Below are positions 1-6,616 of a DNA stretch of 6,929 nucleotides, in pieces. Within the stretch, counting starts at the first letter, position 1, and each line of letters begins with the position of its first letter. The notes under the pieces are model-generated. The model was not told the DNA's origin and ran no database searches. It saw nothing but the letters and a program-made list of their open reading frames with translations. The translations under genes were made by a program, and so were the position numbers. The stretch comes from an uncultured bacterium (GTDB lineage Bacteria; Bacteroidota; Bacteroidia; Bacteroidales; CAIWKO01), in the NCBI GenBank assembly GCA_903916135.1, contig CAIWVT010000306.1, positions 1-6,929 of the forward strand, in the 5' to 3' direction.

Positions 1-76
1 CATTAAATAATTGTATAATTATATCATTCAAATCTGAGTTATCTGCTGGAAATACTTCGCCCACAGTTATTAGCAT
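1..76 (-). CDS. Possible 5' end of a divergent gene, cut by the window edge
   Basis: On the reverse strand an ATG at 76-74 opens a frame that stays open for 25 codons to the window edge. It reads MLITVGEVFPADNSDLNDII and then five more residues. The in-frame stop TAG lies at 100-98, and this ATG is the only ATG between that stop and the edge. The composition (acidic, mixed hydrophobic, no signal peptide) looks protein-like, and the frame would be transcribed away from the large gene starting at 172. I do not recognise the family. A 25-codon open frame can easily arise by chance in AT-rich DNA, so this is a weak call that depends on the sequence to the left. Confidence 0.3.
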   Translation of the reverse strand, partial: MLITVGEVFPADNSDLNDIIIQLFN

Positions 77-81
77 ACATT

Positions 82-105
82 CTATGTGCCTATGTTTCTA
101 TGTGC
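82..105. repeat. Three tandem 8-base units in the intergenic region
   Basis: Three consecutive octamers lie at exact 8-base spacing: CTATGTGC at 82-89, CTATGTTT at 90-97 and CTATGTGC at 98-105. The first and third are identical and the middle differs at its last two bases. On the other strand the unit reads GCACATAG. The block lies just upstream of the possible leftward gene and 66 bases before the large rightward gene. From memory, similar degenerate CACATAG-type short repeats occur between genes in Bacteroidota genomes; I could not verify this. Function is unknown. Confidence 0.7.
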
Positions 106-171
106 TGAAATCTCTTTTTAAAGGTTAAATTTTCTTAAAAAAGATTTCGTATCTCAAAATATAGTAATTTT

Positions 172-2931
172 ATGCCGTCAAATTATTTCATGAAAACCGA
201 ACGGCAAGCAATCCATCTTAAAAAATACATAATCATATCGCTCATCGTGGTGGGTTTCGGTGGATTATGTGTGTTGGGTTATGGCTATATCAAACGTTTG
301 AAAGACCCCATAACCCCCGCCATCAAAGCGATTCCCGAAAGCAGCGTTTGTATGCTAAAAATAAATAATCTTAAAGAACTATGGAAACACATTGACGAAA
401 AAAATCAGATTTGGAAAGAGTTGCAATGCTTAGAAGTCATCAATAAATTCCGCCCGAAGCTGCTGCGTGCCGATTCGCTGACATCAATAGACAATACCAT
501 CAGTGCCTTATTGTCGAAAAATCCTTTATACATCGCTTGGGTGCCCGACCGAGGCAACTACAAATATTTGTTTGCCATCAACCTTCTCGGACCTCACGAC
601 GAAACCACGGTGAGCACCTTCATGGAAACGCATTTGGCTTCCGGTAATAGTTTTGTGGTTCGCCGGTTTTTAGATTACGAGATTTATGAAATCCGTTCGG
701 GCATCAAAACGCTGTTTGCTTACACGGTGTATCAAGGCATCTTTATCGCTGCCGAAACTCCCAGCGTTGTGGAGACTTCATTAAGTGCCTTGATAACCGA
801 CATCAACATTGAAGATGTGAAAACCTTTTCCAAACTCAACTCCATGTCGGGAAAAAACGTGGATGCAAATATTTTTATCAATATGCCGTATTTCGACAAT
901 TTGCTCGAACCCTTCGCAGCGCAAAACAAATTGAGCGATTTGAAATCAATGTCCATGCTTGCCGAAATGGCAAGTTTGGATGCCACTGTGAAAAATGAAG
1001 AATTGCTTTTAAACGGGTACGCACTATCAACCGATACGAATCAATTGTTAAACAAAGTCTATAACCATCAATCTCCACAAGAAATAGCACTCACAAAAAT
1101 CTGTCCGTGCAATACGGCAGCGTTTTTTTTCTGGGGCATGAGCAATACAAGAAAATATGTGGAGGATTACACCGATTATTTGAAAACAAGCATGCATAAA
1201 AGATCGTTTCGAAATTTATGTGCCTTTTATGACACGACGTATCAAGAGCATTTTGCAGAAGATTTTTTAAACCAAATCGGCAATGAATTTGCTTTTGTGA
1301 TTACCGAAAATTTGAATACAGAGAATCCCTATAGAAATTATGCCATCTTCAAAGCCAAAGATATTGCTGAGTTTCAAAACATCCTCAAACCTATATCCGT
1401 TGCTGTGAAAGGAAACTTTTCTTCGCAACCAGACACATTTGCAATTAAGAAACTTAACGTGGATTGTTTTTTGCGCAACTTTTTTGGGAGCACATTCCAA
1501 GCCCTCGACACTGCTTCATATACCATCATCAACGATTATGTGGTCTTTGGAGAATCGCCCCTCTCCTTAAATCTTTTTATTTCGGGATACCTGTCGGGCA
1601 AAACCCTCGAAAAGAACGAAAACTATAAAAGTTTTGCCGATAATGTGTCGGAGAAAGCCAATTTTTGTTTTTATGCCAACATCCGCAAAAGTTATGACTT
1701 AGTGTTGTCATTATTAAATCCGATTTTGAGAAAAGATTTTGAGAAGAACGAAAGTACGCTGAAAAACTTTCAAGCCGTTGCCTTTCAATTTTCCAATGAT
1801 GGAAACAAATATTATTTGAATGGATACCTAAAACACAATGCCGCTTACATTGAAGAAAATCCGGCTATTTGGGAATTCACTGCCGATACAAATCTGTTCC
1901 ACCAGGCAAGTGTTGTGTGCGATCCAACCGATAGTTCTAAGAAAATCGCTTTGTTTGACGTGAACGGAACTATGTATCTGCTGAATAAAAACGGCGGAAT
2001 GTTGTGGCGCAAACATATTGGCGTACTGCCGATGAGTAAAGTTTTTGTAGTTACACTTAAAACCAAAAAAAGTTATTTGGTTTTCAATACCATAGACCAG
2101 ATTTTTATCATCAATATGGATGGTTCAAAGTCCGATTTCAGTCCGTTTAAATTACCTTTTGAGGCAAGCACCGGCATGAGTGTGATTGATTATGACAAGA
2201 ATCAAAACTACCGAATTATTATTCCGTGTAAGAACCAAAAGATATACAACTATTCGGTGAACGGGAAGCCGACCACGGGATGGAAAGATTTTTCTACACA
2301 AGCAGTGCTTTTCACTCCCGTTGAATATTTGAAACTGGGAAAGAAAGAACTCTTGACTGCTACCGACAAGAACGGCAAGGTGTATTTTTTAGATAGAAAA
2401 GGCAACGAAACGCTTAAAATTAAGATTCCGTTTATAAAAGCTAAGAACAGCGGTTTTAGTATTTATGTTGATGGAAAGAAACAATATTTGCTCACCAGCG
2501 ACCGAAAAGGGAAGCTGATTTTCATAGCCCCCAATGGCAATATGGATGTGGTTAAATTGAATCATTTTTCGGAGAATCATTATTTTGTTTATGGTGATTT
2601 CAATAATGATATGAAACCTGATTTCATCTTTTTTGATCAAGGCAAGTTTTTTGTTTATAATAATATGAAGAAGAAAATATTTGAAACGCCCATTAAAAGC
2701 GAGCCAAATGGAAAACCGATGTATATACGACTGAATAAAAATAAATTCTATATTATTTATCCGATACATTCGTGCAAATCGCTTGCATTTTTGAACAATA
2801 TGGGCTTCACGGATGCCGTTAACTATACGGTGGGCAGCTCCGAAATCGAAATGAGTTTTTTGTTTGGCGACAAGACTCCAAGCCTGCTAATTTCAGACAG
2901 TTCGAAGTTGCTTAATTATATTGTTGAATAA
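172..2931 (+). CDS. Membrane-anchored periplasmic protein: DUF3352-like region plus C-terminal eight-repeat beta-propeller
   Basis: This is a 919-residue protein of unknown function. A hydrophobic helix at about residues 19-39, flanked by KK and KR, has no lipobox or obvious cleavage site. It should anchor the protein in the inner membrane with the bulk in the periplasm. Residues about 50-510 resemble DUF3352 proteins. A Pro-centred motif occurs at residue 55 (IPESSVCMLKINN) and again at 312 (ICPCNTAAFFFWG), and the segments 184-238 and 450-504 align without gaps, which suggests an internal duplication. From about 594 to the end, eight units spaced 42-47 residues carry a pattern like DxNGxxYLLxxxG (examples 596-609, 732-744, 777-789), as in PQQ/BamB-type propellers. 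Unit six is preceded by an FG-GAP-like loop, D809-x-N811-x-D813-x3-D817. The start is uncertain: an in-frame ATG at 190 (MKTERQ) would remove six residues, and neither has a clear ribosome binding site. The DUF3352 assignment is from memory of the family; the repeats are seen directly. Confidence 0.93.
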   Translation: MPSNYFMKTERQAIHLKKYIIISLIVVGFGGLCVLGYGYIKRLKDPITPAIKAIPESSVCMLKINNLKELWKHIDEKNQIWKELQCLEVINKFRPKLLRADSLTSIDNTISALLSKNPLYIAWVPDRGNYKYLFAINLLGPHDETTVSTFMETHLASGNSFVVRRFLDYEIYEIRSGIKTLFAYTVYQGIFIAAETPSVVETSLSALITDINIEDVKTFSKLNSMSGKNVDANIFINMPYFDNLLEPFAAQNKLSDLKSMSMLAEMASLDATVKNEELLLNGYALSTDTNQLLNKVYNHQSPQEIALTKICPCNTAAFFFWGMSNTRKYVEDYTDYLKTSMHKRSFRNLCAFYDTTYQEHFAEDFLNQIGNEFAFVITENLNTENPYRNYAIFKAKDIAEFQNILKPISVAVKGNFSSQPDTFAIKKLNVDCFLRNFFGSTFQALDTASYTIINDYVVFGESPLSLNLFISGYLSGKTLEKNENYKSFADNVSEKANFCFYANIRKSYDLVLSLLNPILRKDFEKNESTLKNFQAVAFQFSNDGNKYYLNGYLKHNAAYIEENPAIWEFTADTNLFHQASVVCDPTDSSKKIALFDVNGTMYLLNKNGGMLWRKHIGVLPMSKVFVVTLKTKKSYLVFNTIDQIFIINMDGSKSDFSPFKLPFEASTGMSVIDYDKNQNYRIIIPCKNQKIYNYSVNGKPTTGWKDFSTQAVLFTPVEYLKLGKKELLTATDKNGKVYFLDRKGNETLKIKIPFIKAKNSGFSIYVDGKKQYLLTSDRKGKLIFIAPNGNMDVVKLNHFSENHYFVYGDFNNDMKPDFIFFDQGKFFVYNNMKKKIFETPIKSEPNGKPMYIRLNKNKFYIIYPIHSCKSLAFLNNMGFTDAVNYTVGSSEIEMSFLFGDKTPSLLISDSSKLLNYIVE

Positions 2932-2983
2932 ACTATTTCGATGAATTTATTAAATAAAAACATCCTATAATCAGAATTTATCG

Positions 2984-2991
2984 TATATTTG
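2984..2991 (+). promoter_or_regulatory. Candidate Bacteroidetes -7 box upstream of the lipoprotein gene
   Basis: TATATTTG is an exact match to the Bacteroidetes housekeeping -7 consensus TAnnTTTG. It lies 28 bases before the ATG at 3020, in the 88-base gap after the preceding gene, so a transcript would have a leader of about 20 bases. No TTTG -33 element is seen at the usual distance of about 19-21 bases; the bases there read CATC. The 5' flank is very AT-rich, so a chance match is possible. Confidence 0.4.
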
Positions 2992-3019
2992 TTATATCTA
3001 TCAAGAAAAAAATATTAAT

Positions 3020-4633
3020 ATGAAAACACTATTGTTAAATAAATATGCCAAAACGCTTCTATTGCTTTTAGTAGTCCTAAGCCTTTCTTCCTGTTACAAA
3101 GACAGGTTCGACCTGAACAAACTCGAAAAAAACGGCGAATGGTCAGCCGATGTGGCAGCACCTGCTGTCTATTCCAGTCTTACCATAAGAGATTTGTTGG
3201 ATGATTACGACCAAAACAATCTTGTTGTTGAAGATGCCACTAATTTTTTGAACCTTATTTATTGGAAAAAGGTGTATTCTAAAAATGCGGAAGACCTTTT
3301 GGGAATCCCCAATCAAACATTAAACACAACCTACACGTTTGATGTGGTTGGCACCTTGCCTTTCGGTGTTGATTTGGTGGCTCCTCCCAACACCACATAT
3401 TATTCTTTCACCACACCGAATAACATGACCATTGACAATGTTACTCTCAAGAGTGGTTCTTTTGATTTTATGATTAATATTGCCGGATTCACGCACAATG
3501 CAACCATTAACATTGTAATTCCTTCTGCCACAAAAGCAGGAATCCCTCTCAACCAAAACATTGATATTTTTGGAAGTGCCACCACTACTCAGCATATTGA
3601 CCTTTCTGGTTATACAATAGTTTTTGACAACACGGGGGGCAACCAAAATAGATTAGCAATCGTTTACACCGTAACAGTTCATGGACAAGGGGGTGCCAAT
3701 AACTCTCCTTACACGGTGAATATGGGAGAATCCTTTACCAACTTGAAATTTGAAGAAATTCATGGCGATTTCAAACAACTCAGCTTTAATTTTCCGGGAG
3801 ATTCAATTCAATTGCGTCTTTTTACCAACAAAATTCACGGTTCTATGGAATTAGAAGACCCGAAAATTCATGTATATATCAATAGCTCCTTTGGCTTACC
3901 TATTGAAATTAATATAACAAATGTAAATGCCTCTGCCGGATGGAATGCTCCCTATCAATTACCCGTTAATGGAATCCCCATACCATTAAATATCAACCCT
4001 GCCCTTAGTGTTGGCGATAGTGCATTGACAACCTATAATTTTGATAAAACCAATAGCAACTTTATGAATGTGATTGCCATTGCCCCGCAATGGGTTACTA
4101 CCGACATTTCCGGTTTATCCAATCCTTCAGGAGCACCCGCTTCAAACTTTGCCACTGCTGCCAGTCACTTTGATGTGAACATGCAGGTGGAACTGCCTCT
4201 ATTCGGAAGAGCATGGGATTTTGTTTTGGAAGACACCACGAAATTTGATTTTGGAACTGATATTGATAGAGCCGAGTATCTTGAATTTAGAATCAACACA
4301 CAAAATGGTTTTCCTATAGATGCCATCACTCAATTGTACTTTTTGGATAATGCAAATCATGTAATAGATTCCATTTTGCCACAAGACGAACAAATCATTT
4401 CAGGAGCTTTGTCTGGTGGTGCGCCTGATTATAGAGTTTATGAAAGCGTTCATAAGCTTACTCAAATTGTTTTCGAAAAATCAAGGCTTACTGCTTTAAA
4501 AAACACAAAGAAAGTTATTATTCGAGGCAGACTTGCCACCTCTCAAAACGGAACGCAAATTGTGAAAATATATTCTGATTATGCACTGGAAGTTAGATTG
4601 GCTGTCAGAGCAAAATTTAATGTACAGTATTAA
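3020..4633 (+). CDS. Large predicted beta-rich outer-envelope lipoprotein of unknown function
   Basis: This 537-residue protein begins with a lipoprotein signal peptide: a basic N-terminus, a long Leu/Val core at about 12-22, and a lipobox ending LSSC with the lipidated Cys at residue 25. The mature protein starts CYKDRFDLNKLEKNGEW, and the early K-D and acidic residues may help sort it to the outer membrane or cell surface. The rest alternates polar and hydrophobic residues with many N, T, S and G, as in stacked beta-sandwich domains, and has no transmembrane segment. A distinctive core at residues 278-297 (LEDPKIHVYINSSFGLPIEI) and a C-terminal segment ending in alternating YALEVRLAVRAKF-type strands recall lipoproteins I associate with Bacteroidota, but I can give no named family or activity. 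No catalytic motif is visible. The ATG start directly precedes a good signal peptide. The DUF5723-like barrel gene starts 18 bases after the stop, so the two are probably co-transcribed and may be partners. Confidence 0.93.
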   Translation: MKTLLLNKYAKTLLLLLVVLSLSSCYKDRFDLNKLEKNGEWSADVAAPAVYSSLTIRDLLDDYDQNNLVVEDATNFLNLIYWKKVYSKNAEDLLGIPNQTLNTTYTFDVVGTLPFGVDLVAPPNTTYYSFTTPNNMTIDNVTLKSGSFDFMINIAGFTHNATINIVIPSATKAGIPLNQNIDIFGSATTTQHIDLSGYTIVFDNTGGNQNRLAIVYTVTVHGQGGANNSPYTVNMGESFTNLKFEEIHGDFKQLSFNFPGDSIQLRLFTNKIHGSMELEDPKIHVYINSSFGLPIEINITNVNASAGWNAPYQLPVNGIPIPLNINPALSVGDSALTTYNFDKTNSNFMNVIAIAPQWVTTDISGLSNPSGAPASNFATAASHFDVNMQVELPLFGRAWDFVLEDTTKFDFGTDIDRAEYLEFRINTQNGFPIDAITQLYFLDNANHVIDSILPQDEQIISGALSGGAPDYRVYESVHKLTQIVFEKSRLTALKNTKKVIIRGRLATSQNGTQIVKIYSDYALEVRLAVRAKFNVQY

Positions 4634-4651
4634 TTAGGAAAACTTTTGTTC

Positions 4652-6037
4652 ATGAAAAAAATTATTATTCTTACTATACCTTTCCTACTATTTCTGATGG
4701 TATCAGATATGGTGAAGGCTCAAAACGATATGACGATTTATAATTTGGGTTCCGTGCCACAAGCGTATTATGACAATCCTGCTTTGATGCCCGATACTAA
4801 ATTTCATATTGGCTGCATGCCGGTGTTGTTTATTCCTATCTTATCATCAAATTATACCAGCATCTCAAATAGCGGCTTCAGGTGGGATAATCTGATGCAT
4901 TATGACAAAACAGTTGATTCTATCAGACCTGATTCTGCCAAATTCTTCAAAAATTTATCAAAGAAAAACTACTTAGCCATAAACCAACAAATTGAATTAT
5001 TTTCCTTTGGTTTTAAAATCAAACATAAACATTATATCAATGTGTCCTTGACCGAGAAAATTGATTTCCGTTTCTGCTATCCTCGTGATATGCTTTTGTT
5101 AGCCAACGGAAATTCACAGTTTATCGGCTCCGAAGCCAATTTTGATGGTATTGGAGTTGATATGATGCACTATCATGAAATTGCTATTGGTTACACCACT
5201 GAGATTAATAAAAAATGGACTGTTGGTGGTAGAGCCAAATTGTTGTTTGGCTTGTCAAACGTTTGGACTTACAGAAGTAAAGCTTCTTTGGCGGTTGATA
5301 AGGATTATTTTGATTTAACTCCCAGTTCGAATATGATTGTCTATACATCTGCTCCCGAAACTCTTTATGGGAATAATGGTGGTAAATTCAGCATCTCTGA
5401 TTATTTGCTAAACTTTGGTAATCCAGGATTTGGAATTGACTTGGGCGTTAATTATAAAATAGATGACAAATGGTCGGTTGCAGGAAGCGTATTGGATTTT
5501 GGCTATATCTTTTGGAACACAGGAACTCGGAAGTATTCAACGGCAGATACAAGTTTTATCTTTAGAGGTATTGATGTAAAAGGACTTCTAAATGGAAATA
5601 CAAACTATACGGATATGTTCAAGAAAATTACCGATTCTTTGAGTAATATATTCAAGATTGATGAAAAGAATCAGAAATACACGAGTACATTGAACCCGAA
5701 GATTTATTTAAGTGCTTGCTATAAGATTGGAAAAAGAGATCGCGTTTCTGTTGTCTTTCGCGGAGACATTTACAAAAGCACAATTCATCCGGCATTCACG
5801 CTCGCTTATAATTGCAGATTCGGCAATATTCTCGACCTCGTTGTGAGCTATTCCTATATGAACAGAGATTTCTTGAATTTTGGGTTTGGTTCTTCAGTGC
5901 GCTTTGGACCCTTCCAGATTTTTATCACAACCGACAATGTGCTTGCAGCTATAATACCGTATCACACGAAAAACATCAATGTTCATTTCGGATGCAATTA
6001 TGTATTCTATTATAAGAAATCAATGCCTTTATTTTGA
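4652..6037 (+). CDS. DUF5723-like outer-membrane beta-barrel protein
   Basis: This 461-residue protein has a cleavable signal peptide (MKKIIILTIPFLLFLMVSDM, then VKA|QN, with cleavage probably after residue 23). An early conserved-looking segment follows, with NLGSVPQAYYDNPALMP at residues 31-47. Many amphipathic strands with aromatic belts come next, such as FGFKIKHKHYINVSL, WTVGGRAKLLFGL, GFGIDLGVNYKI and WSVAGSVLDFGYIFW. The chain ends in Phe, as many outer-membrane barrels do. The NPA..MP start, the F/Y-rich strands and the length fit Bacteroidota DUF5723 proteins, which have no established function. I chose the ATG at 4652; a TTG at 4646 would add only two residues. AGGAA at 4636-4640 is a modest ribosome binding site, 11 bases before the ATG. 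It is most likely translated from the same mRNA as the upstream lipoprotein gene. A PorP/SprF-type or generic porin-like barrel is the main alternative. Confidence 0.9.
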   Translation: MKKIIILTIPFLLFLMVSDMVKAQNDMTIYNLGSVPQAYYDNPALMPDTKFHIGCMPVLFIPILSSNYTSISNSGFRWDNLMHYDKTVDSIRPDSAKFFKNLSKKNYLAINQQIELFSFGFKIKHKHYINVSLTEKIDFRFCYPRDMLLLANGNSQFIGSEANFDGIGVDMMHYHEIAIGYTTEINKKWTVGGRAKLLFGLSNVWTYRSKASLAVDKDYFDLTPSSNMIVYTSAPETLYGNNGGKFSISDYLLNFGNPGFGIDLGVNYKIDDKWSVAGSVLDFGYIFWNTGTRKYSTADTSFIFRGIDVKGLLNGNTNYTDMFKKITDSLSNIFKIDEKNQKYTSTLNPKIYLSACYKIGKRDRVSVVFRGDIYKSTIHPAFTLAYNCRFGNILDLVVSYSYMNRDFLNFGFGSSVRFGPFQIFITTDNVLAAIIPYHTKNINVHFGCNYVFYYKKSMPLF

Positions 6038-6077
6038 TAATGATTAAAGGATTCTTATCATTCTCAATCAAATTTTT

Positions 6078-6085
6078 TATTTTTG
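6078..6085 (+). promoter_or_regulatory. Candidate Bacteroidetes -7 box directly upstream of lptE
   Basis: TATTTTTG matches the TAnnTTTG consensus exactly and ends 13 bases before the lptE start codon. With initiation a few bases downstream, the leader would be only about 5-10 bases. The position expected for the -33 TTTG, with a 19-base spacer, reads TTAT, a poor match. The box sits in a T-rich tract and could arise by chance, or lptE could be read through from the barrel gene. Confidence 0.4.
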
Positions 6086-6098
6086 CAAAAAAAATCGT

Positions 6099-6608
6099 TT
6101 GAAACGTCATCTGCTAAATATCTTCATCGGAATAATTATTTTAAGCATCTCTTCGTGCAAGATAAATTATTCGTTTACCGGTGCCTCCATTCCACCGGAG
6201 GTGAAGACTATTTCTGTGCATTATTTGAAAAACAATGCATCGCTTGTAAAACCAACCCTAAGCCAACAGTTGACAGATGCCCTTCGCGAAAGGTTTAATG
6301 CACAGACAAATTTGAATCAAGTAAATAATGGAGGCGATTTTGACATCTCAGGCGAAATAACCAATTACGCAACAGCCCCTATAGCTATTCAAGGAAACCA
6401 AACCGCTGCTATGAATCGCTTGACCGTAAGTATCAACATACGATTTGTGAACAAACTTAACGAAAAACAGAACTACGAAACCAGTTTTTCACGCTATGTG
6501 GATTATCCCAGTTCGCAATCCTTGGCTTCGGTGGAATCTTCCATCCTTGATGATTTGATTGGCTATTTGGTGGATGATATTTTTAATAAAACTGCGGTTA
6601 ACTGGTAA
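6099..6608 (+). CDS. lptE: LptE family LPS assembly lipoprotein (TTG start)
   Basis: LptE is the outer-membrane lipoprotein that plugs and stabilises the LptD barrel and helps insert lipopolysaccharide into the outer leaflet. The protein has 169 residues, a normal length for the Bacteroidetes form. A lipoprotein signal peptide (MKRHLLNIFIGIIILSISSC) places the lipidated Cys at residue 20. Family hallmarks follow in order: YSFTGASIPPEVKTISVHY (24-42), a helix with LSQQLTDALRERF, the DISGEITNY strand, TAAMNRLTVSINIRF around N106-R107-L108, FSRYVDYPSSQSL, and the C-terminal helix ending DDIFNKTAVNW. The start is TTG at 6099: no in-frame ATG lies upstream before a stop or within the signal peptide, and TTG gives a complete signal. 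No Shine-Dalgarno sequence is visible. A candidate promoter lies just upstream, and the next gene starts 8 bases after the stop. The canonical sigma-54 regulator neighbour seen in many Bacteroidetes is not upstream here. Confidence 0.95.
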   Translation: MKRHLLNIFIGIIILSISSCKINYSFTGASIPPEVKTISVHYLKNNASLVKPTLSQQLTDALRERFNAQTNLNQVNNGGDFDISGEITNYATAPIAIQGNQTAAMNRLTVSINIRFVNKLNEKQNYETSFSRYVDYPSSQSLASVESSILDDLIGYLVDDIFNKTAVNW

Positions 6609-6616
6609 TACGCACG

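Noticed and set aside
126..172. Near matches to TAnnTTTG upstream of the large gene (126-133 and 165-172)
   Set aside because: Each has one mismatch in very AT-rich DNA and no TTTG at the expected -33 distance; the second overlaps the start codon at 172.
1123..1130. Run of eight T within the large gene, a possible slippage or phase-variation site
   Set aside because: The reading frame is intact on both sides and encodes a hydrophobic strand in a conserved-looking position. Runs of this length are common in AT-rich genomes, and no evidence of variation is visible.
2389..2769. 126-codon open frame on the minus strand
   Set aside because: It lies entirely within the propeller-coding part of the large plus-strand gene, and its translation is Ile/Phe-rich low-complexity sequence typical of antisense to AT-rich coding DNA.
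3320..3646. 108-codon open frame on the minus strand
   Set aside because: It is antisense to the lipoprotein gene, shows no recognisable features, and the plus-strand frame is clearly coding with a signal peptide.
4646..4651. TTG start two codons upstream for the barrel gene
   Set aside because: The ATG at 4652 gives a standard signal peptide starting MKK; the TTG adds only Met-Phe before it.
6035..6084. Possible terminator after the barrel gene: TGATAA at 6035-6040 and TTATCA at 6055-6060, followed by a T-rich tract
   Set aside because: The inverted repeat is only six bases, nearly all A/T, with a 14-base loop, and an alternative pairing is equally weak. The T-tract is better explained as part of a promoter-like region.
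6083..6298. 71-codon plus-strand frame overlapping lptE
   Set aside because: It overlaps lptE in another frame; the lptE frame carries all the family motifs, and this one is Cys-rich and non-protein-like.
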